Source of the DNA: Flavobacterium sp.
GTDB lineage: Bacteria > Bacteroidota > Bacteroidia > Flavobacteriales > Flavobacteriaceae
Length of the DNA: 5,462 nt
Assembly: GCA_030153045.1 (NCBI GenBank)
Contig: JASLID010000086.1
Span: forward strand, 1 to 5,462
Direction: 5' to 3'
Below, piece by piece: positions 1 to 5,293 of this stretch. Made by a program: the position numbers and the translations under genes. Position 1 is the stretch's first letter. The number at the start of each line of letters is the position of its first letter. The notes beneath the pieces were generated by a model. It had not been told where the DNA came from. It saw nothing but the letters and a program-made list of their open reading frames with translations, and did not search any database.

Positions 1-296
1 ACTTAGGTAGAACTGCTACTCACGAAGTAGGTCACTGGATGAACTTACGTCACATTTGGGGTGATGCCACTTGTGGATCAGATTTAGTTTCTGATACTCC
101 AGTTCACAACACTGCTAACTATGGTGTTCCTACTTATCCTCACTACAGTACTTGTTCAGGTGCTCCAGTAGAAATGACAATGAACTACATGGACTACACT
201 GATGATAGAGGTATGTATATGTTCTCGTTAGGACAAAAAGCTAGAGTTGATGCAGTATTTGCTGTAGGTGGTTCTAGAGCTTCTTTCAGATTATAA
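1..296 (+). CDS. M43-type zinc metalloprotease, 3' end only (first copy of tandem pair)
   Basis: This is the C-terminal 97 codons of a pappalysin/cytophagalysin-type (M43) metalloprotease. The 5' part lies outside the window. The reading frame begins at base 3, and bases 1-2 finish an Asn codon judged by alignment to the second copy. The visible part opens with the zinc site HEVGHWMNLRH (bases 24-56), with three His ligands and the catalytic Glu, and continues to the Met-turn MNYMDY and the C-terminus GSRASFRL. Against residues 222-318 of the complete copy downstream there are four amino-acid differences (Leu/Ser, Thr/Ala, Val/Met, Val/Ser) and about 20 nucleotide differences, mostly synonymous, so this copy looks functional and under purifying selection. 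The first in-frame ATG in the window (base 39) lies inside the zinc motif and is not the start. The protein ends just after the catalytic domain, with no type IX secretion C-terminal domain. A lipoprotein N-terminus is likely by analogy but is not visible. Confidence 0.93.
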   Translation, partial: LGRTATHEVGHWMNLRHIWGDATCGSDLVSDTPVHNTANYGVPTYPHYSTCSGAPVEMTMNYMDYTDDRGMYMFSLGQKARVDAVFAVGGSRASFRL

Positions 297-340
297 TACA
301 ATTCTAGATATAGAAATTAAGCTCGCCCTTGTGGCGAGTT
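1..340 (+). repeat. Tandem gene duplication, copy 1 (partial)
   Basis: This stretch aligns without gaps to 1260-1599 (offset 1259). I count 24 mismatches in 340 positions, about 93% identity, with 20 in the coding part and 4 in the 3' flank. Similarity continues through the stop codon, a conserved TTCTA-GATA-TAGAA inverted repeat (302-315) and the terminator stem, then ends in the T-run. The duplicated unit therefore included gene and terminator. The left end of the unit is outside the window. Confidence 0.95.
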
Positions 341-347
341 TTTTTTT
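322..347 (+). terminator. Intrinsic terminator of protease copy 1
   Basis: The stem CTCGCC (322-327) pairs with GGCGAG (333-338) around the loop CTTGT, followed by nine T residues (339-347). It lies 25 nt after the stop codon. The corresponding hairpin after copy 2 has the same loop and one compensated base pair. Confidence 0.92.
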
Positions 348-598
348 ATGACACATTGAAAATTAAGAATAAGTAAAATTATCTTATTTTTTAAGACTTA
401 AGATATTAACAGTTTTCATTTACAAAAGCCATGTATAATAAGGCTTGTATAGGTTATTAACAAAAATATAATGATTTGTTAAATTACGCTTTCATCGATA
501 TTTTATCAAAAAATTTTGAGTATTCATAATTATTACATAGTATTGCGCCACAATTATTAATAAACCAACAAATAAATTATTAACCAAACCAAAAAATT
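348..598. other. Intergenic region between the two protease genes
   Basis: This is 251 nt of very AT-rich DNA with no plausible gene. From left to right it holds: an AT-only inverted repeat AATAAG (368-373) / CTTATT (383-388) followed by six T residues, which could act as a weak backup terminator; a CTTAAG palindrome (397-402); a small hairpin AAGCC (426-430) / GGCTT (442-446) whose flanks and spacing recur at 5171-5197; the promoter of the complete protease gene (516-545); and a leader of about 50 nt rich in A and lacking G-rich Shine-Dalgarno sequence. No 5' remnant of a third protease copy is seen. Confidence 0.7.
516..545 (+). promoter_or_regulatory. Bacteroidota-type promoter of the complete protease gene
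   Basis: TTG (516-518) is followed by a 19-nt spacer and TAGTATTG (538-545). Flavobacterial sigma-A promoters use TTG about 19 nt before TAnnTTTG, so the -7 box matches 6 of its 7 transcribed-consensus details with A for T at its fifth base. Transcription would start near 550, giving a leader of about 50 nt. The leader is A-rich, with A at -3 and -6 of the ATG and no Shine-Dalgarno, as is usual for well-expressed genes in this group. Assigned by motif only. Confidence 0.6.
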
Positions 599-1555
599 AT
601 GAAAAAATTGTTATTGTCTGCTTCGGTAGCTTTATTAATGTTCTCTTGTCAAAAAGATGACAATTCTGTAACTGAAGAGCAATCAACTGCATCAACTTCT
701 ACTCACAGAGGTTGTGCTTCTCACGAAGTATTAGAAGCTCAATTAAGAGCAAATCCAGAATTAGCTTCAAGAATGGCAGATATTGAAAGACAAACTGAAA
801 ATGCAATTGCTACAGGTCGTTTAGTGAACGGAAAAATTCAAATTCCAGTTGTAGTAAACGTATTATACAGAACTGCAGCTGAAAACATTTCTTTAGCTCA
901 AATTCAATCTCAAATTGATGTTTTGAATAAAGATTTTAATGCTGCAAATTCAGATTACAATAAAGTACCTACTTTATTCGCGTCTAAAAAAGCTAACGTT
1001 GGAATTTCTTTCGTTTTAGATCAAGTTATCAGAAAATCGACTACAAAAACATCTTGGGGAACTAATGATGCTATGAAAAAATCAACTCAAGGTGGTATGA
1101 ACCCAGTTTCTCCTACTACAAAAATGAACCTTTGGGTTTGTACAATTGGTGGTGGAATTTTAGGATATGCTCAATTTCCTGGAGGTTCTTCTTCTACTGA
1201 TGGAGTTGTAATCGATTCTAAATATTTAGGTACTTCTGGAACTGCAACTTATCCTTTCAACTTAGGTAGAACTGCAACTCACGAAGTAGGTCACTGGATG
1301 AACTTACGTCACATTTGGGGAGATGCAACATGTGGTTCAGATTCAGTTTCTGACACTCCAGTTCACAACACTGCTAATTATGGTGTTCCAGCTTATCCTC
1401 ACTACAGTACTTGTTCAGGTGCTCCAGTAGAAATGACAATGAACTATATGGACTATACTGACGACAGAGGTATGTATATGTTCTCATTAGGACAAAAAGC
1501 TAGAATGGATGCAGTATTTGCTTCAGGAGGTTCTAGAGCTTCTTTCAGATTATAA
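599..1555 (+). CDS. M43 pappalysin-type zinc metalloprotease, predicted surface lipoprotein
   Basis: This is a complete 318-aa secreted endopeptidase of the pappalysin/cytophagalysin (M43) metzincin family; its substrate cannot be told. Residues 1-16 are a lipoprotein signal peptide with Cys17 as the lipid-modified residue. Residues 18-21 (QKDD) match the Bacteroidota lipoprotein export signal, predicting an outer-surface position. Residues about 18-75 form a propeptide-like segment with a single Cys (Cys39) that could act as a cysteine switch. The catalytic domain runs from about 80 to 318: zinc ligands His228, His232 and His238, catalytic Glu229, and Met-turn Met284 in MNYMDY. Cys245 and Cys272 have the spacing of one known family disulfide, while the second pair appears replaced by Val263 and Gly291. 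There is no type IX C-terminal domain. The start is set by the signal peptide, the A-rich leader and the promoter. C-ending Asn, His, Tyr and Phe codons look more frequent than in the downstream genes, suggesting strong expression. Near-identical 3' end to the upstream copy; monocistronic with its own terminator. Confidence 0.93.
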   Translation: MKKLLLSASVALLMFSCQKDDNSVTEEQSTASTSTHRGCASHEVLEAQLRANPELASRMADIERQTENAIATGRLVNGKIQIPVVVNVLYRTAAENISLAQIQSQIDVLNKDFNAANSDYNKVPTLFASKKANVGISFVLDQVIRKSTTKTSWGTNDAMKKSTQGGMNPVSPTTKMNLWVCTIGGGILGYAQFPGGSSSTDGVVIDSKYLGTSGTATYPFNLGRTATHEVGHWMNLRHIWGDATCGSDSVSDTPVHNTANYGVPAYPHYSTCSGAPVEMTMNYMDYTDDRGMYMFSLGQKARMDAVFASGGSRASFRL

Positions 1556-1599
1556 TATAATTCTAGATATAGAAATTAAACTCGCTCTTGTAGCGAGTT
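1260..1599 (+). repeat. Tandem gene duplication, copy 2
   Basis: This is the partner of 1-340, at about 93% identity with no gaps, covering the last 98 codons of the complete protease gene and its terminator stem. Most differences are at third codon positions, so the two genes have diverged under selection rather than being freshly copied. With the 5' portion of copy 1 out of view, the repeat unit is probably at least the full gene (about 1.26 kb from copy to copy). Confidence 0.95.
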
Positions 1600-1604
1600 T
1601 TTTT
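1581..1604 (+). terminator. Intrinsic terminator of protease copy 2
   Basis: CTCGCT (1581-1586) pairs with AGCGAG (1592-1597) around the loop CTTGT, followed by seven T residues (1598-1604). Relative to the copy 1 terminator, the loop-closing C-G pair is T-A here, with both sides changed together. It separates the protease from the downstream three-gene group, whose first start codon follows 29 nt later. Confidence 0.92.
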
Positions 1605-1633
1605 ATTATATTCGTTTATAATTTTATCAATAT

Positions 1634-2722
1634 ATGAATTCAAAAATAATTGCTAATGGCATTGTAAGAGCAGTCCTTTTATTGGTTGTCTTTACGCTTC
1701 TACTCTATTTCTTATATCAAATTCAAATAGTAATTGTTTATGTATTGATCTCTATCATATTAACTATGATTGGAACTCCAATAATAAATTTTTTAAGACG
1801 TCGTTTGAAATTTAAATTAACTGTCGCTGTAATAACAACACTGGCTTTTTACGCTTTTATTATTTTTGGGTTTATTATGATGTTTATTCCTTTGATTTCA
1901 AATCAAGGAGGTAAACTTTCTCTATTTGACAGTACTACTTTTCATAACCAGTTAAACGAACTGCTCATTCAAGGAAAAAATTTTTTGAATGACAAAGGAA
2001 TTAATGGCGATAAAATGTTTAAGGAATACAATCTTATTTCGAAACTGAATTTTAATTTCATATCCGATTTTTTAAACACCATGTTAAGCACGTTAAGCAA
2101 TATAGGAATGGGGATTGCTTCGGTTTTTTTTATTACTTTTTTCTTTCTAAAAGACAGAATTATTTTTGTTAAGATTTTTAGATTTGTCGTTCCTGATCAG
2201 CACGAAGAAAAAATATTCAATTCGATTGCAAAAATTAACGAATTATTGTCTCGATACTTTTTAGGCATGCTGCTTCAACTATTCATTGTTTTTGTGCTTT
2301 ATTTTATTGTCTTAGTGATTTTTGGAGTCGAAAACTCTCTTATCATTGCTTTCTTGTGCGCTATTTTAAACATCATTCCATATATTGGTCCATTAATAGG
2401 AACTGTTTTAGCAGTCCTTTTAACTTTGTTGGGTAATTTTAACGGGCAATTTACTTCCGACATGTTATGGACCTCTATTTACGTTTCCATAGGCTTTTTC
2501 ATTGTACAGTTTATTGACAATAATTTTAGTCAGCCTTATATTTTTTCTAATAGCACAAAATCGCATCCATTAGAAATTTTCTTAATCATTTTAATCTTTG
2601 GATTTTTATTTGGAATCATAGGAATGATATTGGCTGTACCAACTTATACAATACTTAAAGTGATTGGGAAAGAATTTTTGCCTGACAACCGAATTATACA
2701 ATCATTAACTAAAGATTTGTAG
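1634..2722 (+). CDS. AI-2E / PerM family transporter-like membrane protein
   Basis: This 362-aa polytopic inner-membrane protein belongs to the AI-2E family (formerly UPF0118; E. coli PerM and TqsA). Members have been linked to autoinducer-2 export, ion or proton antiport, or have no known substrate, so the transported molecule here is unknown. Hydrophobic segments lie at roughly 10-48 (two helices), 62-86, 154-173, 208-229, 235-263, 283-296 and 313-343, with the family's large soluble loop between the third and fourth (about 87-153). Hallmarks are IPYIGPLIG (248-256), the DNN...QPYIF...HPLEIF stretch (295-315) and GIIGMILAVP (327-336). Length is normal for the family. The ATG has no Shine-Dalgarno. 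A weak TATATTCG box (1607-1614) is the only promoter hint. First gene of a likely three-gene transcript; the next start lies 2 nt past its TAG stop. Confidence 0.9.
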   Translation: MNSKIIANGIVRAVLLLVVFTLLLYFLYQIQIVIVYVLISIILTMIGTPIINFLRRRLKFKLTVAVITTLAFYAFIIFGFIMMFIPLISNQGGKLSLFDSTTFHNQLNELLIQGKNFLNDKGINGDKMFKEYNLISKLNFNFISDFLNTMLSTLSNIGMGIASVFFITFFFLKDRIIFVKIFRFVVPDQHEEKIFNSIAKINELLSRYFLGMLLQLFIVFVLYFIVLVIFGVENSLIIAFLCAILNIIPYIGPLIGTVLAVLLTLLGNFNGQFTSDMLWTSIYVSIGFFIVQFIDNNFSQPYIFSNSTKSHPLEIFLIILIFGFLFGIIGMILAVPTYTILKVIGKEFLPDNRIIQSLTKDL

Positions 2723-2724
2723 TA

Positions 2725-3903
2725 TTGAATCCCGATTTACTAAAACCCGAAATTCAGCAATTCATCAACAATTCTTTGAATGATAATTTTCCGAAAATTG
2801 CATTATTAAAAAACCCTTTTCCAGAGATTCCCTGGAGTGAAATTTTAACTCAAATTGCTTCAAAAAGTAAAGCAAAAGAAAAACTTCCAACATGGTTTAG
2901 CCATGAAAATATCCTTTATCCAAGTAAAATTTCGATAGAACAAACCTCTTCAGAAATTACAGCTAAATACAAAAGCTCATTAGTATCGGGCGAAAATTTA
3001 ATTGATTTAACAGGAGGATTTGGTATTGACGATTATTATTTCTCAAAGCAAATAAATCAAATTGTTCATTGCGAATTGAATGAAGAATTATCTCATACAG
3101 TAAAGCATAATTTTGAAATTCTTAATGCAAAAAATATAGATTGTCATGTTGGAGACAGTTTAAAAACGCTGCAGAAATTAAACAAACAATTCGATTGGAT
3201 TTATATTGATCCATCAAGAAGAAATGATGCAAAAGGCAAGGTTTTTATGCTAAACGATTGCTTGCCCAATGTTCCTGAGAACTTGGAAATTTATTTTAGC
3301 TTTTCTGAAAATATTCTAATAAAAACAGCTCCAATTCTTGACATTACTGCTGGATTAACCGAGTTAAATAATGTAAAATGCATTCATATTGTCGCTGTTA
3401 ATAATGAAGTTAAGGAATTACTGTGGGTATTGAAAAAAGAGTATAAAGGAGAAATTGAAATTAAAACAATCAATATCAATAAAGAAAGTGACGATAAATT
3501 CGATTTTGAATTGAATTCGGAGATTGAAACTGTTTCTTACTCACTACCGCAAAAGTATTTATACGAACCCAATGCCGCCATTTTAAAATCGGGTGCTTTT
3601 GAAATTATTGCCAATCGATTCAACTTAAACAAATTGCACCAGCATTCTCATTTATATACTTCTAATGAATTAATTGATTTTCCAGGAAGACGATTCACAA
3701 TAGAAAACTGTTTTGAATTCAATAAAAAAGAAATGAAGCAATTTTTAGAAAATAGTAAAGCCAATATAACCACTCGAAATTTCCCAGAAACAGTGGAAAA
3801 CATTAGAAAAAAATGGAAAATTAAAGACGGCGGAAACATCTATTCTTTTTTTTCAACTGATGTAAATAATCGCAAAATTGTATTAATTTGCGCCAAAATT
3901 TAA
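2725..3903 (+). CDS. Class I SAM methyltransferase with C-terminal THUMP-like domain (PG_1098-like)
   Basis: This 392-aa cytoplasmic protein is of the Bacteroidota family typified by Porphyromonas gingivalis PG_1098. It is presumed to methylate a nucleic acid, probably RNA, but the target is not established. An N-terminal helical segment (about 1-85) precedes a Rossmann methyltransferase core: SAM-binding motif I DLTGGFGID (94-102), acidic Glu117 at the end of the second strand, Asp144 in HVGD, and motif IV as IDPSRR (161-166). A ferredoxin-like segment follows, then a THUMP-like tail (about 345-392) with RNFP and KIKDGG. The start is TTG at 2725: the frame is closed by TAA at 2710-2712, no ATG or GTG lies between, and the next Met is residue 175, inside the core. 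This gives MNPDLLKPEIQQFI, a family-like N-terminus. The 2-nt gap from the upstream stop and absence of a Shine-Dalgarno suggest translational coupling. Confidence 0.88.
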   Translation: MNPDLLKPEIQQFINNSLNDNFPKIALLKNPFPEIPWSEILTQIASKSKAKEKLPTWFSHENILYPSKISIEQTSSEITAKYKSSLVSGENLIDLTGGFGIDDYYFSKQINQIVHCELNEELSHTVKHNFEILNAKNIDCHVGDSLKTLQKLNKQFDWIYIDPSRRNDAKGKVFMLNDCLPNVPENLEIYFSFSENILIKTAPILDITAGLTELNNVKCIHIVAVNNEVKELLWVLKKEYKGEIEIKTININKESDDKFDFELNSEIETVSYSLPQKYLYEPNAAILKSGAFEIIANRFNLNKLHQHSHLYTSNELIDFPGRRFTIENCFEFNKKEMKQFLENSKANITTRNFPETVENIRKKWKIKDGGNIYSFFSTDVNNRKIVLICAKI

Positions 3904-3908
3904 TCCAA

Positions 3909-4481
3909 ATGAGAATCCAGTTAATTGTACTTTTTATATTTATTCAAAACTTTTCTTTTGCCCAAAAGCCATGCGATTACGCTGTTAATGTTACCGATTC
4001 TATTGGAACTTTGAAAGAAACAAAAAGCTGTTTGGTATATGAAAAAGTGTTTGGAAACACCTCACAATTAATATTCTTATCCTTAATTTCCGAAAGTGGA
4101 ACACCCGTTTTGAAACTACAAATCATTCAGAAAAGCAAAGATTTTATTACACCGAAATGCTTAGATAAGAATTCGAAAGTTTACTTCCAATTATCTAACG
4201 GGAAAATTTTCACATTGATTAATAATGCTGAAAATCAGTGTGACAATCTAATATATAATGAAATTGAAAAGGAAAACAATCGATTCCTTGATGCCAATTT
4301 CTTATTCCTCAAAAATGATTTTGAAGATTTAAAGAAGTTCACAATTACAATGATGCGAATAAAATATGCATCGGAAACAATAGATTATGTATTGCCAAAA
4401 CAATTAATTTCAGAAAAACTGGCTTTAACTTTTAAACCCGAAGATTTTTTTATTGATAATTTTTCGTGCATTGAAAACTAA
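3909..4481 (+). CDS. Secreted protein of unknown function
   Basis: This is a 190-aa protein I cannot assign to a named family; it resembles flavobacterial hypothetical proteins from memory only. Residues 1-18 form a Sec signal peptide (MRIQLIVLFIFIQNFSFA) with likely cleavage before Gln19, giving a periplasmic or secreted product. The mature part has five Cys (22, 41, 84, 111, 187), a run of beta-strand-like segments (for example 90-105, YFQLSNGKIFTLI) and a charged middle (about 115-145). There is no lipobox, no transmembrane helix after the signal and no catalytic motif I recognise. The ATG at 3909 is preferred over an in-frame TTG at 3888, because the longer form overlaps the methyltransferase gene and puts polar residues before the signal peptide. 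It starts 5 nt after the methyltransferase stop, so it is probably co-transcribed. Its TAA overlaps the stop of the convergent dipeptidase gene. Confidence 0.8.
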   Translation: MRIQLIVLFIFIQNFSFAQKPCDYAVNVTDSIGTLKETKSCLVYEKVFGNTSQLIFLSLISESGTPVLKLQIIQKSKDFITPKCLDKNSKVYFQLSNGKIFTLINNAENQCDNLIYNEIEKENNRFLDANFLFLKNDFEDLKKFTITMMRIKYASETIDYVLPKQLISEKLALTFKPEDFFIDNFSCIEN

Positions 4482-5125
4482 TCGCATTTCCATGTGAAAT
4501 TTGATAATTTATCTTTACGAGAACCGTCTAGATTATAATGCCACCATTCGGAATCAAAGGATTCAAAATCGTTGCGCATCATGATTTTTTTGAGCAATTT
4601 TCTATTCTTTAAAATCTCTTTTTCAAATTCTTTATAATCGTGGGCAGATTCTGGTCCAAAATGATCAAATTTCGTTCCCATCTCTAATTCATTTCCATTT
4701 TCATCAATTAGCGTAATATCAACAGCTCCTCCTCTATTGTGTATTGATCCTTTGGAAGGATTAGCTACATAATTAGGATCTGAAACAATGTCCCACATTT
4801 TTTTCTGTACATCTAGCGGGCGGTAACAATCAAACAACTTTATTTTATAGCCTTTTCTAATAAAATCGTTATTGGCTTCAATTAATGATTTCACAGTTTT
4901 TAAACGAAGAAAACACTCCCCACACTCGTATACTTTTGTTTTTAAAAAATTATCATCTGTAGCATATTTCATATCAAATACAAAATTTGAACTATAGTCT
5001 TTAATATTAACAAAAGTGGAGTCGTTTACCCCTAAATCTTCTAATTTAATACTGCTTTTTTGCGCTTTACAAGAATTAAAAAAAATGGACAATAAAAATA
5101 TTTGAAATAAGTGCTTTATTTTCAT
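4478..5125 (-). CDS. D-alanyl-D-alanine dipeptidase, VanX/DdpX type (M15D), lipoprotein
   Basis: This 215-aa zinc metallopeptidase of family M15D cleaves the dipeptide D-Ala-D-Ala in relatives, here probably for peptidoglycan turnover in the envelope. The zinc site is SIHNRGGAVD (127-136), with His129 and Asp136, and His196 in EWWHY (193-197). Glu193 is the catalytic base and Arg102 in YRP the substrate-binding Arg. Spacings equal those of VanX (His116, Asp123, Glu181, His184, Arg71), so the enzyme looks intact. Residues 1-18 are a signal peptide ending FFNSC, with Cys19 as the probable lipidated residue followed by KAQK, a common flavobacterial lipoprotein start. VanX itself is cytoplasmic, so the substrate here is envelope D-Ala-D-Ala, not a resistance product. 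The ATG follows an A-rich stretch. A TTTATTTG box (complement of 5154-5161) could be a -7 element but lacks a clear TTG partner. The 3' end overlaps the convergent secreted-protein gene by 4 nt. Confidence 0.9.
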   Translation of the reverse strand: MKIKHLFQIFLLSIFFNSCKAQKSSIKLEDLGVNDSTFVNIKDYSSNFVFDMKYATDDNFLKTKVYECGECFLRLKTVKSLIEANNDFIRKGYKIKLFDCYRPLDVQKKMWDIVSDPNYVANPSKGSIHNRGGAVDITLIDENGNELEMGTKFDHFGPESAHDYKEFEKEILKNRKLLKKIMMRNDFESFDSEWWHYNLDGSRKDKLSNFTWKCD

Positions 5126-5167
5126 TTTAGAAGATTTTGAGCTGAAAATTACTCAAATAAAGTCAAT

Positions 5168-5193
5168 AAAAAAAGCCTTATAAAGAAAGGCTT
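5168..5193 (-). terminator. Second terminator-like hairpin downstream of the tRNAs
   Basis: Read on the - strand, the 7-bp stem AAGCCTT / AAGGCTT (5187-5193 with 5173-5179) has a 7-nt loop, and seven T residues (complement of 5168-5174) overlap the stem end and follow it. It can stop readthrough from the tRNA terminator about 70 nt upstream, or end a short transcript begun between the two hairpins. It sits just upstream of the dipeptidase start, so it also insulates that gene from tRNA transcription. Confidence 0.7.
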
Positions 5194-5259
5194 GTATCTA
5201 AATAAGCTACTAAATGTCTGGAATAATCCTAACTTATTCTTATGCAAATTAATAAGCAC

Positions 5260-5287
5260 AAAAAAAGCTTCACGATTGTGAAGCTTT
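5260..5287 (-). terminator. Intrinsic terminator of the tRNA-Pro/tRNA-Arg transcript
   Basis: On the - strand a perfect 10-bp stem, AAAGCTTCAC / GTGAAGCTTT (5278-5287 with 5264-5273), closes a 4-nt loop and runs into seven T residues (complement of 5260-5266). It begins 7 nt after the tRNA-Arg discriminator base, leaving a very short 3' trailer. Confidence 0.93.
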
Positions 5288-5293
5288 ATTATG

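Larger units (their letters stand above)
5126..5293. other. Intergenic region between dipeptidase gene and tRNA-Arg
   Basis: This is 168 nt holding no protein gene. It contains the tRNA-pair terminator (5260-5287), a second terminator-like hairpin (5168-5193) and the presumed promoter and short leader of the dipeptidase gene. Between the hairpins (5194-5259), AATAAG occurs at 5201-5206 and 5251-5256, with CTTATT at 5233-5238 able to pair with either. A CAAATTAA box (5245-5252, reading TTAATTTG on the - strand) is one base from the -7 consensus, but no TTG sits at the right distance. Confidence 0.6.

Noticed and set aside
39..41. ATG as the start of the first protease copy
   Set aside because: This Met lies inside the zinc-binding motif, and the matching frame is open to the window edge, so the gene is cut by the window rather than short.
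1..1604. Duplication caused by an insertion sequence or other mobile element
   Set aside because: No transposase, terminal inverted repeats or target-site duplication is visible; simple tandem duplication with gene plus terminator explains the pattern.
1634..2722. Quorum-sensing autoinducer-2 exporter
   Set aside because: The family name reflects one studied member; nothing in this protein or its neighbours (no luxS, no receptor) supports that substrate.
3648..3839. 63-codon open frame on the - strand
   Set aside because: It lies wholly inside the methyltransferase gene on the opposite strand, has no domain or leader, and the + strand protein has clear motifs.
3888..3908. In-frame TTG as the start of the small secreted protein
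   Set aside because: It would overlap the methyltransferase gene and place polar residues before the signal peptide; ATG at 3909 gives a clean signal peptide and 5-nt spacing.
4478..5125. Vancomycin-resistance gene (vanX)
   Set aside because: No vanH, vanA or regulatory genes are nearby, and the product carries an export signal; the family match alone does not imply resistance.
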